From Clostridia bacterium (GTDB lineage Bacteria > Bacillota > Clostridia > Oscillospirales > Acutalibacteraceae), in NCBI GenBank assembly GCA_017621885.1, contig JAGASD010000002.1:1-50156 (forward strand): a stretch of 50,156 nt of DNA, read 5' to 3'. Below, one piece after another: positions 17,644 to 25,002 of this stretch. Position 1 is the first letter of the stretch. The number at the start of each line of letters is the position of its first letter. The position numbers and the translations under genes are program-made. The notes under the pieces are model-generated. The model saw nothing but the letters and a program-made list of their open reading frames with translations. It ran no database searches and was not told the DNA's origin.

Positions 17644-17809
17644 TGATATATCGCTAAGGCGATATGATATACGGTTGAACCATATGATATATTTGCAAAA
17701 CAAATATGATATAATATCCGTTCCATTTATACGCGCAGCGTATATCATCCGCCACAGCGGATATCATACCGTGGGTATATCATCCGTTCAAAAAAAGAAC
17801 GGATATCAT
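17643..17809. repeat. symmetric hairpin array, 4 x ATGATAT then 4 x ATATCAT
   Basis: Four ATGATAT heptamers (starts 17643, 17664, 17684, 17706) are followed by four ATATCAT heptamers, their reverse complement (starts 17742, 17761, 17777, 17803). Between them are small hairpins with unrelated stems: ATATCGC/GCGATAT, GGTT/AACC, ATATTTG/CAAATAT, TATACGC/GCGTATA, ATCCGC/GCGGAT, ATACC/GGTAT and ATCCGTTC/GAACGGAT. Stem sequences differ while the heptamers stay fixed. It lies directly upstream of the four-helix-bundle promoter. It is not a CRISPR array, because spacers are themselves palindromic and short. Confidence 0.85.
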
Positions 17810-17811
17810 TG

Positions 17812-17848
17812 AAAAAAGCACTTAACGTTAAACGTTAAGTGCTTTTTT
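17812..17848. terminator. long perfect palindrome, bidirectional terminator
   Basis: An 18-bp stem (AAAAAAGCACTTAACGTT with AACGTTAAGTGCTTTTTT) and a one-base centre. It would insulate the hairpin array from the tRNA side on either strand. Confidence 0.75.
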
Positions 17849-17850
17849 CA

Positions 17851-17870
17851 TGGCGCAGAAGGAGAGACTC
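17851..17870 (-). repeat. duplicated 3' end of tRNA-Ser(GCU)
   Basis: These 20 bases are identical to 18003-18022, the 3' end of the real tRNA gene including CCA, T-stem and half the T-loop. The match then stops. This resembles an attachment-site scar or a partial duplication. Confidence 0.85.
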
Positions 17871-17871
17871 A

Positions 17872-17927
17872 CAAGGCTCCGCCTTGCATTCGCTACGCGA
17901 AAAACCGATTATGTTCGGCTTCGCCGA
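17872..17927. repeat. three triloop hairpins between tRNA-like pieces
   Basis: CAAGGC-TCC-GCCTTG (17872-17886), TTCGC-TAC-GCGAA (17889-17901) and TCGGC-TTC-GCCGA (17915-17927) follow each other between the tRNA 3'-end copy and the T-arm 18-mer. All have 5-6 bp stems with three-base loops. Confidence 0.75.
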
Positions 17928-17943
17928 GGGAGTTCGAGTCTCT
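17926..17943 (+). repeat. tRNA T-arm-like 18-mer, right copy
   Basis: Exact copy of 16808-16825. Relative to the real tRNA-Ser gene its T-arm lies on the opposite strand. Confidence 0.8.
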
Positions 17944-17968
17944 CCGCATACTTTGTTTAGTACAAAAA

Positions 17969-18000
17969 TAAAAAGGATACCCGAAAGGATATCCTTTTTA
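17969..18000 (-). terminator. terminator of the tRNA-Ser transcript
   Basis: TAAAAAGGATA (17969-17979) pairs TATCCTTTTTA (17990-18000); read on the minus strand a T-rich run follows. It starts two bases after the tRNA 3' end. Confidence 0.85.
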
Positions 18001-18002
18001 AT

Positions 18003-18093
18003 TGGCGCAGAAGGAGAGACTCGAACTCTCGCGCCGGTTTCCCGACCTACGCCCTTAGCAGGGGCGCCTCGTCACCAACTTGAGTACTTCTGC
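18003..18093 (-). tRNA. tRNA-Ser(GCU)
   Basis: Class II tRNA with long variable arm. The acceptor stem GCAGAAG/CTTCTGC has discriminator G and encoded CCA. The anticodon stem-loop CGCCC-CTGCTAA-GGGCG gives anticodon GCU, reading AGC/AGU. The T-arm is GAGAGTTCGAGTCTCTC. It is the second gene of a two-tRNA transcript. Confidence 0.96.
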
Positions 18094-18135
18094 ATTGGTA
18101 ACTGAATACGGTTATTCAATTGTCCTCAAAAGAGG

Positions 18136-18224
18136 TGGCGCAGAGAGTGGGATTCGAACCCACGGTACGTTGCCGTACGACGGTTTTCAAGACCGTTCCG
18201 TTATAACCACTTCGGTATCTCTGC
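18136..18224 (-). tRNA. tRNA-Ser(UGA)
   Basis: Class II tRNA. The acceptor stem GCAGAGA/TCTCTGC has discriminator G and encoded CCA. The anticodon loop CTTGAAA in an ACGGT/ACCGT stem gives UGA, reading UCN codons. The long variable arm is CGTACGGCAACGTACC-like. First gene after the promoter at 18241-18269. Confidence 0.96.
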
Positions 18225-18240
18225 ATATATCAGCCTTGAT

Positions 18241-18269
18241 ATATTATCATATAAAAACTACTTTGTCAA
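18241..18269 (-). promoter_or_regulatory. promoter of the tRNA-Ser pair
   Basis: Minus strand: TTGACA (18264-18269), 17 nt, TAATAT (18241-18246), reading into tRNA-Ser(UGA). Confidence 0.75.
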
Positions 18270-18490
18270 TCGGTTTTTTATCAAAAATCAAATTTTTTTA
18301 TTTTGCTTAATTGAAATTATAGGGATATACCCGCAAAGCGCTCTTCTATGTAAAAAGTTTCTAAAAATGGTAATGATATATTATCTATTTTTTCTTTCTA
18401 TTATAGTTGATTTTGATATAATTTTAGTGTAATATGTATAAATGTAAAGTGAAAAAACTACATTTTAATAAAACTTTTTGGAGGATTTGT

Positions 18491-20899
18491 ATGAATTATA
18501 AGCTTACTAAGAAACAAGCAAAAGAGATGCTTGAAAATAAACTCCTTCATTATTTCGGTATTTCAACCGAAAATGCAACTAACGAACAGTATTACAAAGC
18601 TATTGTTATGATTGTGCGCGATATGATGGCGCAGGGCAGAGCCGAGTTCTCAAAAAAGGTTGATGAAGATGGCAAAAAGCGCGTTTGCTACCTTTCTATG
18701 GAATTTCTTATGGGACGCTCTCTCAAGAATACCCTCTATAATCTTAACCTCACAAATACTTTTTCGGGCGTGCTGAAGGATTACGGCATAAAAATCGAAT
18801 CTCTTTACGAATGCGAGCCTGATGCAGGCCTCGGTAACGGCGGTCTCGGCAGACTTGCCGCATGTTATCTTGACGGTCTTGCAACCCAGGGTTACCCTGC
18901 AAGAGGTTATTCAATTCTTTACGAATACGGTATTTTCCGTCAGAAGCTTATCGACGGCAGACAGACTGAGCTTCCCGATAACTGGCTTCCCGGTGGTGAG
19001 GTTTGGCTTGCTCCCCGCGAAAGCAGTGCGGTGAACGTATGCTTTGAGGGAAGAGTAAAGGAAATATGGGATAACCAGTATCACCACGTTGAAATTGAAG
19101 ACGGCAACGTTATTCAGGCTGTTCCTTACGATATGTTTGTTGCAGGTAAGGATGGCAAGGGCATCAGTGTTCTTCGCCTTTGGAGTGCAAGAGCCCCCGA
19201 GTTTGATATGAAGTCATTTAACCAGGGTGACTTTATGCGCTCAATGGAGCGTCAGGCAATGGCAGAGGTTATCAGCAAGGTTCTTTATCCTATGGATAAT
19301 CATCCCGAAGGCAAGTCTTTAAGACTTCGTCAGCAGTATTTCCTTGTTTCTGCATCAGTTCAGGATATTGTCCGTCATCACCTTCGTGAATACGGCACAG
19401 TTGACAATCTTCCCGAAAAGCTTGCTATTCATATTAACGATACACATCCCACAATGGCAATTCCCGAGCTTATGCGTATTCTTCTTGATGAATGCGGTTA
19501 CGGTTGGGATGATGCATGGCGCCTTGTTACAAATACGGTTGCATATACAAACCATACTGTTATGAGTGAGGCGCTTGAGTGCTGGAGCGAAGAGCTTGTT
19601 AAACGCCTTATTCCCCGTGTATACGATATTATAAAGGAAATTGACAACCGCTTCCGTGCTTACGTGTGGGAATGCACACACGATGCAGACTACGTTGAGC
19701 GCACAGCTATCATTTCAGGCGGTGCAGTTCGTATGGCTAATCTCTGCGTTGCGGCTTGTCACAGCGTTAACGGTGTTTCTGCATTGCACAGTCAGATTCT
19801 CAAAGACAGCCTTTTTAATGATTTCTACAAGCTCACTCCCGATAAATTTACGAACGTAACAAACGGTATCGCTCACAGACGTTGGCTTTGCCAGGCAAAC
19901 CCCGGTCTTACAAAATACATTAAAGAGCTTCTCGGTAATGATAAGTTCGTTTATGATGCAGAGCATCTTTCAAAGCTTGCATATTTCAAGGATAACGAAG
20001 AGGTTCTTGAAAAAATCGGTGAAATCAAAAAAGCAAACAAAGAAGCTTTTGCTAAACATATTTATAAGACAACAGGTGTAAAGCTTGATACGAATTCAAT
20101 TTTTGATGTTCAGGTGAAACGTCTTCACGAATATAAGCGTCAGCACCTTAACGCTTTGAATATCGTTTCCGAATACCTTGCAATTAAAGAAAATCCCGAC
20201 GGAGATTTTGTTCCCAAAACATATATATTCGGTGCAAAGGCGGCTCCCGGTTACTACGTTGCCCAAAGAATTATCAGTATGATTCTCGCACTTGGTGAGA
20301 TGATTGACAAAGACCCGGATGTAAGAGGAAGACTTAAAGTTCTCTATGTTGAGGATTACAATGTTACCAATGCTGAAAGACTTATGCCTGCGGCAGATGT
20401 TTCAGAGCAGATTTCACTTGCAGGTAAAGAGGCGAGCGGTACGGGTAATATGAAGCTTATGATGAACGGTGCTCTTACAATCGGTACTCTTGACGGTGCG
20501 AACGTTGAGATTCACGAGGCTGTGGGGGATGATAATATGTTCCTCTTCGGTATGAAGGCTCACGAGGTTGCAGACCTTAAAAAGAACGGCTACAATCCTC
20601 AGAACTATTACAATAATAATGCTGAACTCAGAAAGGTCCTTGATTTCATTTCACGCGGCGGAATTGACGGTAAGGATTTCTCTGATATTTCAGGTACAAT
20701 TATTCATCACGATCCCTTTATGGTTCTTGCTGATTTTGCGGATTATCAGAGAGCGCAGAAAAAAGTACGTGAAACCTTTCTCGATAAAAAGGCTTGGAAC
20801 CGTATGTCACTTTTAAATATTGCAGGCTCAGGCAGATTTGCTGCTGACAGAGCAATTAACGAATATGCAAAGGATATATGGAATACACAAAAAATGTAA
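18491..20899 (+). CDS. glgP: glycogen/starch/maltodextrin phosphorylase
   Basis: This 802-residue PLP enzyme releases glucose-1-phosphate from alpha-1,4-glucans. It shows YLSMEFLMGRSL, DAGLGNGGLGRLAACYLD, the long central LPEKLAIHINDTHPTMAIPELMR block, RLHEYKRQHLN and the PLP site EASGTGNMKLMMNGALTIGTLDGANVEI with Lys655 as Schiff-base residue. Family members usually have Ser where this has Gly (GTSNMK to GTGNMK). The start at 18491 is fixed by GGAGGA; the open frame continues upstream but without a second binding site. Length is normal. It stands alone, with no other glg genes beside it. Confidence 0.97.
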   Translation: MNYKLTKKQAKEMLENKLLHYFGISTENATNEQYYKAIVMIVRDMMAQGRAEFSKKVDEDGKKRVCYLSMEFLMGRSLKNTLYNLNLTNTFSGVLKDYGIKIESLYECEPDAGLGNGGLGRLAACYLDGLATQGYPARGYSILYEYGIFRQKLIDGRQTELPDNWLPGGEVWLAPRESSAVNVCFEGRVKEIWDNQYHHVEIEDGNVIQAVPYDMFVAGKDGKGISVLRLWSARAPEFDMKSFNQGDFMRSMERQAMAEVISKVLYPMDNHPEGKSLRLRQQYFLVSASVQDIVRHHLREYGTVDNLPEKLAIHINDTHPTMAIPELMRILLDECGYGWDDAWRLVTNTVAYTNHTVMSEALECWSEELVKRLIPRVYDIIKEIDNRFRAYVWECTHDADYVERTAIISGGAVRMANLCVAACHSVNGVSALHSQILKDSLFNDFYKLTPDKFTNVTNGIAHRRWLCQANPGLTKYIKELLGNDKFVYDAEHLSKLAYFKDNEEVLEKIGEIKKANKEAFAKHIYKTTGVKLDTNSIFDVQVKRLHEYKRQHLNALNIVSEYLAIKENPDGDFVPKTYIFGAKAAPGYYVAQRIISMILALGEMIDKDPDVRGRLKVLYVEDYNVTNAERLMPAADVSEQISLAGKEASGTGNMKLMMNGALTIGTLDGANVEIHEAVGDDNMFLFGMKAHEVADLKKNGYNPQNYYNNNAELRKVLDFISRGGIDGKDFSDISGTIIHHDPFMVLADFADYQRAQKKVRETFLDKKAWNRMSLLNIAGSGRFAADRAINEYAKDIWNTQKM

Positions 20900-20958
20900 T
20901 GTTTTTTCGGCTTTTTGACGAATTTAAAATATTATTTGTGTTTTAATGCAAAATTAAC

Positions 20959-20987
20959 TTGACTTTTGTTGCGGTTTAGGTTAATCT
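20959..20987 (+). promoter_or_regulatory. promoter of the first envelope paralogue
   Basis: TTGACT (20959-20964), 17 nt, TAATCT (20982-20987), about 60 nt before ATG 21052. Confidence 0.6.
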
Positions 20988-21051
20988 AGAGATACTGAAA
21001 AAGAATGTTATGTTGTCATTAATGACGCATAGTGAAAGGGGTATTATACCA

Positions 21052-22095
21052 ATGAAAAATTCTGATATGAAGGTTATTGCTATAATTCTCAGTATAGCAC
21101 TTTTCTTCACAATCGTAACAAGCAACGCTGTATCAATCGCATCTGTTATTATGCTCGTTAAAGACAACGGCGCAGCAGCAGGCGAAGCAGTAAACAACGG
21201 TGATCAGGCCGGCAACAACGGTGGCGACGCAGCTACTAATGACAACAGCGGCTCAACCGATACTGCAACAAACAGCGGCTCAACCGATACTGCAACAAAC
21301 AGCGGTTCAACCGATACTGCAACAAACAGCGGTTCAACTGACACTGCAACAAACAGCGGTTCATCAAACAGCGGTTCAACAAACAGCGGTTCATCAAACA
21401 GCGGTTCATCAAACAGCGGTTCATCAAACAGCGGTTCATCAAACAGCGGTTCATCAAACAATGGCGGCACAGCAGCTGCTGACAACAACCCCATTATGAA
21501 GGATCCTTTTGCAGCATATTCAAAAGCTGCTAACGATATCCACACAAAGGGTATTGCAGGCTACAATAAAATCGGTTGGCAGAAGCCCCTTAAAATTGAG
21601 GGTCTCGGAATTCTTGATAGTGCTATTGTTCCTATCTTAGAGAAATTTATGACAACTGAAGATGAAGCAGAAGTTAAGCAGAATGCAAAGGGCTCTGACG
21701 ATGCTAAGAACAGAATGCCTGCAAGTAACTGCTCAAAGAAGTACATCAAGAGTGCAACTGCTAAGGCAGATGGCAACAACTACGTTGTAACAATCGTTAT
21801 GGTAGATTTCACTAACCCCTCTTATGCTGATACTGACGGTCTTCAGTTAATGTCAAGAGAATTCCTTGACTATAAGGACGTTGAAAAGGAAGCTAAGAAT
21901 ATTCCTATTGTTAGGAGCCTTGAAGGTCAGATCGTATACAAAGATTATACCATTACAGCTGTAATGACAAAAGACGGCAAGTTCGTAAGCATTACTCACA
22001 GGGGTGTTGGTTATATTAAAGCTCTCCTTAACGGTTCAATCAATGCTACAGGTGAACTTGAATTCAACGCTAAGTACACAGATTTCAAATATTAA
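21052..22095 (+). CDS. membrane-anchored envelope protein with Ser/Gly/Asn/Thr repeat linker
   Basis: A 347-residue protein of unrecognised family. Residues about 5-33 form one hydrophobic helix (VIAIILSIALFFTIVTSNAVSIASVIMLV). There follows a low-complexity linker of about 70 residues built of four NSGSTDTAT units and seven NSGSS-type units, then a domain of about 200 residues (KDPFAAYSKAANDIHTKGIAGYNKIGW … GELEFNAKYTDFKY). The linker is coded by near-perfect DNA repeats. Start ATG 21052 follows GAAAGGGG. The next gene has the same plan and a similar tail (…KY), so the two are tandem paralogues. The C-terminal domain should lie outside the cell. Confidence 0.8.
   Translation: MKNSDMKVIAIILSIALFFTIVTSNAVSIASVIMLVKDNGAAAGEAVNNGDQAGNNGGDAATNDNSGSTDTATNSGSTDTATNSGSTDTATNSGSTDTATNSGSSNSGSTNSGSSNSGSSNSGSSNSGSSNSGSSNNGGTAAADNNPIMKDPFAAYSKAANDIHTKGIAGYNKIGWQKPLKIEGLGILDSAIVPILEKFMTTEDEAEVKQNAKGSDDAKNRMPASNCSKKYIKSATAKADGNNYVVTIVMVDFTNPSYADTDGLQLMSREFLDYKDVEKEAKNIPIVRSLEGQIVYKDYTITAVMTKDGKFVSITHRGVGYIKALLNGSINATGELEFNAKYTDFKY
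21244..21456 (+). repeat. coding tandem repeats, 27-bp x 4 then 15-bp x 7
   Basis: Four 27-bp units starting AACAGCGGYTCAACYGAY (21244, 21271, 21298, 21325) are followed by seven 15-bp units of AACAGCGGTTCATCA type (21352-21456). Both multiples keep frame, so unit gain or loss would change linker length only. Confidence 0.92.
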
Positions 22096-22108
22096 TTTTG
22101 AACATATT

Positions 22109-22137
22109 AACCAACTCGCTTAGGCGGGTTGGTTTTT
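22109..22137 (+). terminator. terminator after first envelope paralogue
   Basis: AACCAACTCGC pairs GCGGGTTGGTT around TTAG, followed by TTTT. Confidence 0.88.
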
Positions 22138-22220
22138 TGTTATATTGCTTGACTTTTTTTTCTTTTTAATATAATCTTATATATGGTATTTATCATATTA
22201 TGAGAGAGGTATCGCTTTTT

Positions 22221-23360
22221 ATGAAGAGATATAAATTAAAAAAATGGCATATTGTTTGTAGTGTTATATTGAGCGTTATGATTTGCTTCAGCGGTTTTAT
22301 CGGTATGGTTATTACAGGTGTTGTTGCTCAGGGTAATATTGACGGCACACTTAAATACAATATAGGCAACAATAATACACAGAATGCAAATGTGAATAAT
22401 AATACCGTAAATAATGATGCTGCTTATTATGATGATAACGGCACCGTCGTTTATGATGATAATAATTCATCTGCAGATTATTCAGGTGATACTAATAATG
22501 GTAATGCTGTCAGCAACGGTAACACCAACAACTCAACAGTCGGTTCCCAATCTCACCAGCCTTCAAATAACAATGCAGGCGGTAATAGCGGCAGTACAAA
22601 TACAAACACTCAGACCGCGGTTGTTAATAAAAATAACCTTCCCACGAATCCCACAAAGGCAGATATTGTTAATATCTACGCTACTCTTATGAATAAAGCA
22701 AAGGCGGACAAGCCCGGCTTTACAAAGGTTGAGTATCAGGAGCTTCCCGGTGACCCTGCAAACCGAGTTGTTTCCCAGGGCGAGGAGCACGTTACAGCAG
22801 AATATATAGAAAAGCTTTTCGGATTTATTGAAGATCTTGGCGTTTTCGTTCCTAAAGAGAAGGCGGAGGCTGAGCCGTATATTCATGAAAAAGGCGACGA
22901 CGATATGTCAAAATTCCCTGTTTTTTCAAGGGAAAAGGGTTCTTACCTTACTGATCCAAAGGCTATTGATAAATATACTTACACAAAGCTTTCTAACGGA
23001 AACATAAAAATGACATTCGTGCTTGTTCCGGAGAATAATCCGGAGCCCATCGGCGAAAATACAAACGTTGCGCCCAGCTACACGGGTGCTGTGTTTTCAC
23101 CAATGTCCAAAGAGCAGATTGACGGAACTGTTTACCATCCCATTGTAACTATTTTTGCAAAGGATATTCAGTATTCGCTCAGATATCATGATTGCTCCGT
23201 AGTGGTTGAATTCAATCCCAATACAATGCAAATAGTAAATCTTGAACAGGTTGCAAGAGTAAGCATTAAAGGTCAGGGCGACGTTGTCGGTGTGGGTGTA
23301 ATCGGCGTTGAGCGTCAGGAGCTTATAGGTACTGTTATAATCAAAGATTTAAAATATTAA
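22221..23360 (+). CDS. membrane-anchored envelope protein, paralogue of preceding gene
   Basis: This 379-residue protein has one N-terminal hydrophobic helix (IVCSVILSVMICFSGFIGMVITGVVA), an Asn/Ser/Tyr/Asp-rich low-complexity linker (about residues 45-140) and a C-terminal domain of about 230 residues ending ELIGTVIIKDLKY. Plan and ending match the upstream gene, but the linker is diverse Asn-rich sequence rather than regular repeats. Family unknown; placement suggests an extracytoplasmic role. ATG 22221 has GAGAGGT upstream at a slightly long distance; the open frame begins at 22200 but that codon precedes the binding site. It has its own promoter region and terminator, so the pair is not one operon. 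Confidence 0.8.
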   Translation: MKRYKLKKWHIVCSVILSVMICFSGFIGMVITGVVAQGNIDGTLKYNIGNNNTQNANVNNNTVNNDAAYYDDNGTVVYDDNNSSADYSGDTNNGNAVSNGNTNNSTVGSQSHQPSNNNAGGNSGSTNTNTQTAVVNKNNLPTNPTKADIVNIYATLMNKAKADKPGFTKVEYQELPGDPANRVVSQGEEHVTAEYIEKLFGFIEDLGVFVPKEKAEAEPYIHEKGDDDMSKFPVFSREKGSYLTDPKAIDKYTYTKLSNGNIKMTFVLVPENNPEPIGENTNVAPSYTGAVFSPMSKEQIDGTVYHPIVTIFAKDIQYSLRYHDCSVVVEFNPNTMQIVNLEQVARVSIKGQGDVVGVGVIGVERQELIGTVIIKDLKY

Positions 23361-23366
23361 GAACTG

Positions 23367-23400
23367 AAGCCGAAACGGATTTTTTCGTTTCGGCTTTTTT
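23367..23400 (+). terminator. terminator after second envelope paralogue
   Basis: AAGCCGAAACG/CGTTTCGGCTT stem with a T-rich loop, followed by TTTT. Confidence 0.9.
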
Positions 23401-23488
23401 AATAAGTTTCAGTTGCTTCTAATTGTGTGTTGTATTTATACTGATGTTATGGTAAAATGTAATTGAAATTTCTTAGGGGAGGAATAAA

Positions 23489-24220
23489 ATGTTTTTATGG
23501 GGTCTTTTTATAGCACTGATTGTCATTGAAATTATTTTTACACCGTTGTTTCTCAAGGCGCAATGGCCTCAGGCGTGTTTTAAATCGTTAATATATAAAA
23601 TGATTTGTTCAACTGCATTTGTAGGCATAGGTGTTTTGTCTGTGCTTATTTCGGGGAATGACTCTGTTTATGCAATAATGATGCTTGTGGGACTCGGCCT
23701 CGGATGGATAGGCGATTATTTCCTTCATGCAAAGACCACAAATACATATTTTGCAATCGGTATGATAAGCTTTATGCTGGGGCATATTGCCTATATCGCT
23801 TGTTATATGCGGACTCTTCCCGTGGTTTCTCCCGAATACAATATGTTTAACCTTGTTGAGATTGTAATCATTGCGGCGCTTCTTGTTCTCAGTTATATAG
23901 GAGCAGTTAAATTCAAGGTTGAGTTTTCAATGAAGCTTTTGAAATTCGGTGTTATTGCTTATACCGCAATTCTTATAACTATGTTTATAAAAGCTTCTGC
24001 GTTAGGCATAACTTATTACAAAACAGGTGCAGAAAACGGCTGGATTGCGTTGATTGTTCTTGTGTTGGGTTCCTTGTGCTTTACTCTTTCGGATGCTACC
24101 ATAGGTCTTTTGATGTTTGCAGGTAAAAAGAAAAATAAGCCTCTTAAAGTGTTTAATATTGTTACTTATTTTGCGGGGCAGACATTACTTGCTTCATCAA
24201 TACTTTTTATAAATGCTTAA
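23489..24220 (+). CDS. YhhN family (lysoplasmalogenase-like) membrane protein
   Basis: This 243-residue multi-pass protein (about 8 helices) has the YhhN/TMEM86 pattern: GLGLGWIGDYFLHA, then GMISFMLGHIAYIACY, and a late LGSLCFTLSDATIGL segment. Characterised members cleave the vinyl-ether bond of lysoplasmalogens, lipids found in many anaerobic Clostridia. GGGGAGG precedes the ATG. It is 18 bp upstream of ttcA and likely co-transcribed. The acidic residues expected for catalysis are present (GDYF, SDAT). Confidence 0.8.
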   Translation: MFLWGLFIALIVIEIIFTPLFLKAQWPQACFKSLIYKMICSTAFVGIGVLSVLISGNDSVYAIMMLVGLGLGWIGDYFLHAKTTNTYFAIGMISFMLGHIAYIACYMRTLPVVSPEYNMFNLVEIVIIAALLVLSYIGAVKFKVEFSMKLLKFGVIAYTAILITMFIKASALGITYYKTGAENGWIALIVLVLGSLCFTLSDATIGLLMFAGKKKNKPLKVFNIVTYFAGQTLLASSILFINA

Positions 24221-24238
24221 AGGATTTTAAATAATAAT

Positions 24239-24955
24239 ATGAGAAGAATTTTAAGCCGTACACGGGCGGCTGTTGATGATTATAAAATGATACAAAAGGG
24301 TGATAAAATTGCTGTTGGCGTTTCGGGTGGTAAGGATTCACTTTTGTTACTGAAGGCATTGTGCGAGCTGAAAAGATTTTATTCGGAAGAGTTCGATGTT
24401 GTTGCGCTGACACTTGATATGCGCTTTAATAATCAAGACAGTGATTTTTCAAAAATAGCACGGCTTTGTGAGGAATACGGAATTGAATACGTTGTGAAAC
24501 CAACGGATTTATATGAAATAATTTTTAATATAAGAAAAGAAAGTAATCCATGCAGTCTTTGTGCAAGAATGAGAAGGGGAATGCTTCACGATACTGCCAA
24601 AGAATTGGGATGTAATAAAATAGCTTTAGGGCATCACCTTGATGATGCGGCGGAAACATTCCTTATGAATTTGTTTATTGAAAGCAGGATCGGATGTTTT
24701 GCCCCCGTAACGTATCTTTCAAGGAAAGATATTACTATGATAAGACCTCTTATATACGTAAGAGAAAGAGAGGCTCAGGCGGCTGCTGAACGCCTTAATT
24801 TACCTGTTGTTGAAAGTGGGTGCCCTGCAAATGAACGCACTAAGAGAGAAGATGTTAAAAAGCTTATAAATGAATTATCCGCACAGTTTGGTGATGTTCC
24901 CGAAAAAATAGTCGGTGCAATGCAACGGTGCGGAATTGACAGATGGGATAAATAA
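24239..24955 (+). CDS. ttcA: PP-loop tRNA thiolation protein, TtcA family
   Basis: This 238-residue enzyme adenylates and thiolates a tRNA base; TtcA itself makes 2-thiocytidine-32. It has the PP-loop SGGKDSLLLLKAL and the CSLCARMRRGML pair of cysteines that hold an Fe-S cluster. LGHHLDDAAETFLMNLF and a late Cys (SGCPANERTKREDV) follow. Other TtcA/TtuA-like subgroups share these motifs, so the modified base is not certain. The Shine-Dalgarno AAAGGA overlaps the end of the YhhN gene, giving a rather long spacing. Confidence 0.85.
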   Translation: MRRILSRTRAAVDDYKMIQKGDKIAVGVSGGKDSLLLLKALCELKRFYSEEFDVVALTLDMRFNNQDSDFSKIARLCEEYGIEYVVKPTDLYEIIFNIRKESNPCSLCARMRRGMLHDTAKELGCNKIALGHHLDDAAETFLMNLFIESRIGCFAPVTYLSRKDITMIRPLIYVREREAQAAAERLNLPVVESGCPANERTKREDVKKLINELSAQFGDVPEKIVGAMQRCGIDRWDK

Positions 24956-24957
24956 AA

Positions 24958-24998
24958 ACAGAGCATTTCGGTTTTGTACCGAAATGCTCTGTTCGATT
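24958..24998. terminator. bidirectional terminator, ttcA/htrA
   Basis: A perfect 15-bp stem (24958-24972 with 24978-24992) and a five-base loop, A-rich on the left and ending in T-rich sequence on the right. Confidence 0.92.
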
Positions 24999-25002
24999 TT
25001 TA

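Noticed and set aside
17643-17809. CRISPR-like array
   Set aside because: The repeated unit is only seven bases, inverts halfway, and the intervals are self-complementary hairpins rather than unique spacers; there are no cas genes.
17926-17943. A further tRNA gene
   Set aside because: Only a T-arm is recognisable; acceptor, D and anticodon arms are missing.
18080-18310. Open frame across the tRNA-Ser genes
   Set aside because: It reads through two clear tRNA genes and has no start signals.
21204-21545. Minus-strand open frame with EPLFDEPLF repeats
   Set aside because: It is the complement of the tandem repeats in the envelope gene; no ribosome binding site and no plausible protein composition.
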